Source: UBA5266 sp964610025
Lineage (GTDB): Bacteria > Bacteroidota > Bacteroidia > Bacteroidales > WCHB1-69
Reading direction: 5' to 3'
Assembly: GCA_964610025.1 (NCBI GenBank)
Contig: CAZSTX010000046.1
Location: 1 to 17,676 of the forward strand
Length of the DNA: 17,676 nt
Part shown: one piece after another, positions 15,926 through 17,676 of the stretch
Position numbering within the stretch: the first letter of the stretch is position 1
Layout of the letters: every line of letters starts with the position of its first letter
The notes under the pieces: model-generated
Seen by the model: only the letters and a program-made list of their open reading frames with translations
Told to the model about the DNA's origin: nothing
Databases searched by the model: none
Made by a program: the position numbers and the translations under genes

Positions 15926-17431
15926 ATGAAAAAAATAATTTATTTAACCATTTTTCTTCTAATGAGTGTATCACTATCCGCTCAAGAAGCAATTTACACC
16001 AAATTTTATTATCCCGACAGCAGTGTTTCGAGCGAAGGTTGGTTACGTAACGGCGAACCCGACGGCTATTGGAAAACCTATTACGAAGACGGCACACTAC
16101 GCTCAGAAGGAAACCGCCTAAATTATCTACTCGATAGCACATGGTATTTTTATAATTTAAACGGAAAAATTCAAATGGAACTCAACTACAAAGAAGGATA
16201 TAAAAATGGAATAAGAAAAATATATACAGACGAAACAATTATTGAAACACTTTTTATCAACGACACTATACAAAATACCGAAAAACATTACAATAGTCAA
16301 GGAATTTTATTGTTAAGCATTCCCTACGAAAATGGGTTAATGCAAGGATATGCAAAAGAATACGATAATAAAGGAAACATTATCGCAGTTACAGAATATA
16401 ATAAAGGCTATATTATCAAAAAAGAAAATATCAACAAAACCGATCATTATCACATGAAGCAAGGTAGTTGGAAAATCTTTTGGGATAATGGCAATTTACA
16501 AATGGAAGGATATTATATCAATAATAAAAAAAATGGATTCTTTAAATATTACAACGAAGAAGGTGTATTTCTACAAATAGAAAAATGGCAAAACGACGAA
16601 TTAATTACAGATGCTATCGAAACCAAACAATTAGAAAAAGTAACTGCCTACCATCCTAATGGCATAATAAAAACCGAAGCTTTTTATTTTCAAGACAAAG
16701 CAGAAGGTATTCGTAGAGAATACGACACCAACGGCCATATTGTTCAATCTTATATTTTTAAAAGTGGCTTTCTAATTGGCGAAGGCATAGTAGACGAAAA
16801 TGGATGGAAACAAGGCGATTGGAAAGAATTTTACGAAGACAATGGCGAACTAAAAGCAAAAGGAAAATACAGAAACAACAAACCCATAGGCTATTGGGAA
16901 TATTATTTTCCAGAAGGTAATATCGAAATAAAAGGAGAATATTCGCAACAAGGGAATAAAAATGGAGAATGGATATGGTATTACCCTAACAATAAAACTC
17001 TTATGATAGAAAGATATTACAATGGAAATTACGATGGAAATGTTGTATCGTTAACCGAAAAAGGAGACACTCTCTTTATAGGAACCTATAGCGATGGATT
17101 TGAAAATGGCAAATTTATGTATAAAAACGACAGCGTAATAGAAGAATACTACTATATGAATGGATTAAAACATGGAACTTGGAATACTTTTTATGCTAAT
17201 GGAAAATTAAAAACAACAAAACACTTTGACAACGACTTGCAAGAAGGAAAAACAATTTATTATTGGGAAAATGGAAGAAAAAAAGCCGAATACAACTATA
17301 GCGGAGGACTATTAAATGGAAAATCTTATATTTATGATGAAGAAGGAAATCATTTATTCTCCACTACCTATGATATGGGTATAGAAACCGAATATGGAGG
17401 AGTAAAAGTAAAACCTATTTTAGAAAAATAA
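15926..17431 (+). CDS. Secreted MORN-variant (YwqK-type) repeat protein
   Basis: The 501-residue protein has a Sec signal peptide (MKKIIYLTIFLLMSVSLSA, then Q) and then about 15-17 repeats of roughly 22-32 residues with the pattern G-x-W-x-x-Y/F-x-x-(D/N)-G-x-(L/I)-x-x-x-G. Clear copies include GYWKTYYEDGTLRSEG, GSWKIFWDNGNLQMEG, GDWKEFYEDNGELKAKG, GYWEYYFPEGNIEIKG and GTWNTFYANGKLK. These are the MORN-variant repeats often labelled YwqK family antitoxin, a name that does not imply a toxin here. There is no lipobox and no T9SS tail, so it is probably periplasmic. It starts 3 nt after the ABC exporter stop and is the third gene of that operon. Partner and function are unknown. Confidence 0.87.
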   Translation: MKKIIYLTIFLLMSVSLSAQEAIYTKFYYPDSSVSSEGWLRNGEPDGYWKTYYEDGTLRSEGNRLNYLLDSTWYFYNLNGKIQMELNYKEGYKNGIRKIYTDETIIETLFINDTIQNTEKHYNSQGILLLSIPYENGLMQGYAKEYDNKGNIIAVTEYNKGYIIKKENINKTDHYHMKQGSWKIFWDNGNLQMEGYYINNKKNGFFKYYNEEGVFLQIEKWQNDELITDAIETKQLEKVTAYHPNGIIKTEAFYFQDKAEGIRREYDTNGHIVQSYIFKSGFLIGEGIVDENGWKQGDWKEFYEDNGELKAKGKYRNNKPIGYWEYYFPEGNIEIKGEYSQQGNKNGEWIWYYPNNKTLMIERYYNGNYDGNVVSLTEKGDTLFIGTYSDGFENGKFMYKNDSVIEEYYYMNGLKHGTWNTFYANGKLKTTKHFDNDLQEGKTIYYWENGRKKAEYNYSGGLLNGKSYIYDEEGNHLFSTTYDMGIETEYGGVKVKPILEK

Positions 17432-17472
17432 TTTTTTTTACAAAAAACATCAAATAGTATTAATAAAATATA

Positions 17473-17480
17473 TACTTTTG
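17473..17480 (+). promoter_or_regulatory. Bacteroidota -7 box for the tRNA operon
   Basis: TACTTTTG matches TAnnTTTG exactly, 52 nt before tRNA-Leu and 41 nt after the stop of the MORN protein. No convincing -33 TTTG is visible. Confidence 0.6.
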
Positions 17481-17481
17481 C

Positions 17482-17505
17482 AATCCACAAAATCGATTTG
17501 TGATT
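17482..17505 (+). other. Short hairpin in the tRNA leader
   Basis: AATC-C-ACAAA (17482-17491) can pair with TTTGTGATT (17497-17505) across a 5-nt loop, leaving one bulged C. It lies just inside the expected transcript start. It could be a leader structure; it has no T-run and is not a good terminator for the upstream gene. Confidence 0.4.
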
Positions 17506-17511
17506 ATCATA

Positions 17512-17525
17512 CGATCTTTGAAAAA
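17512..17525 (+). promoter_or_regulatory. boxA-like antitermination element in the tRNA leader
   Basis: CGATCTTTGAAAAA resembles boxA of rRNA leaders (E. coli core GCTCTTTAACAA; Bacteroidota rRNA leaders carry a similar GATCTTTGA). It lies 6 nt before tRNA-Leu, where a Nus-factor recognition site for stable-RNA transcription would be expected. The call is by resemblance only. Confidence 0.45.
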
Positions 17526-17531
17526 TTGTAC

Positions 17532-17616
17532 GCCTTGGTGGTGGAATTGGTAGACACGCGGGACTTAAAATCCCGTGGCATTTAATGCCTTGCGGGTTCA
17601 AGTCCCGCCCGGGGTA
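17532..17616 (+). tRNA. tRNA-Leu(TAA)
   Basis: A complete 85-nt class II tRNA. Acceptor strands GCCTTGG and CCGGGGT pair with three G-U wobbles. The D arm is GTGGAATTGGTAGACAC, the anticodon stem CGGGA/TCCCG encloses CTTAAAA with anticodon TAA at 17566-17568, the long variable arm is GGCATTTAATGCC, and the T arm is GCGGG-TTCAAGT-CCCGC. The discriminator is A and CCA is not encoded. It reads UUA, a major leucine codon in this AT-rich genome. Confidence 0.96.
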
Positions 17617-17625
17617 CAACGCTTT

Positions 17626-17676
17626 GCGGAAATAGCTCAGTTGGTAGAGCATAACCTTGCCAAGGTTAGGGTCGCG
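17626..17676 (+). tRNA. tRNA-Gly(GCC), truncated by the window end
   Basis: The first 51 nt of a glycine tRNA are present: acceptor GCGGAAA, TA, D arm GCTCAGTTGGTAGAGC, then anticodon stem TAACC/GGTTA around TTGCCAA with anticodon GCC, and the start of the variable region. The T arm and 3' acceptor strand lie beyond the window. It follows tRNA-Leu by 9 nt, so the two are co-transcribed. Confidence 0.93.

Noticed and set aside
17368..17652. Minus-strand ORF of 94 codons over the end of the MORN gene and tRNA-Leu
   Set aside because: Its segment with GRDLNPQG and SPACLPIPPP is the familiar artefact of translating the antisense of a tRNA-Leu gene.

Overview
This is an AT-rich window from a member of the Bacteroidota. 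The evidence is a type IX secretion (T9SS) C-terminal sorting domain, Bacteroidota-type promoters (TTTG, about 20 nt, TAnnTTTG) before several genes, almost no Shine-Dalgarno sequences, signal peptides ending in A-Q, and a large outer-membrane protein of a Bacteroidota-specific kind. The genes present do not fix the genus; a fermentative, Bacteroidales-like lineage would fit a phosphate acetyl/butyryltransferase gene.

Layout. Positions 1-3151 hold ribD (minus, cut by the left edge), elbB (plus), deoC (minus) and a small secreted protein with a T9SS tail (minus). ribD and elbB diverge from a shared promoter region. elbB and deoC converge with their stop codons touching. Positions 3283-5507 hold a plus-strand run: tadA, a ptb/pta-family acyltransferase and the AP endonuclease xth. 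A short region of about 250 nt follows, with a possible 52-residue ORF. Positions 5759-10670 hold a tight minus-strand operon read as Wzz-like chain-length protein, O-antigen ligase-like protein, DUF4369-like lipoprotein, nth and ansA, with overlapping or nearly touching genes throughout. Positions 10863-17431 hold a plus-strand operon of three genes: a 1076-residue outer-membrane protein (degenerate gluzincin-like domain, TolB-type propeller, Omp85-like barrel), an MsbA-type ABC exporter whose start overlaps the previous stop (TAATG), and a secreted protein built almost entirely of MORN-variant repeats. The right edge is a tRNA operon, tRNA-Leu(TAA) and a truncated tRNA-Gly(GCC), with its own promoter and a boxA-like leader.

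Function. Most genes are housekeeping: riboflavin synthesis, nucleoside salvage, tRNA editing, base-excision repair (nth and xth in converging operons) and asparagine degradation. Two blocks concern the envelope: the Wzz/ligase pair (surface polysaccharide) and the outer-membrane protein/ABC exporter/MORN operon. The second is the best candidate for an undescribed system, because three envelope proteins of unknown substrate appear to be co-transcribed, with the first two likely translationally coupled. I see no CRISPR array, transposase, phage gene or insertion sequence.
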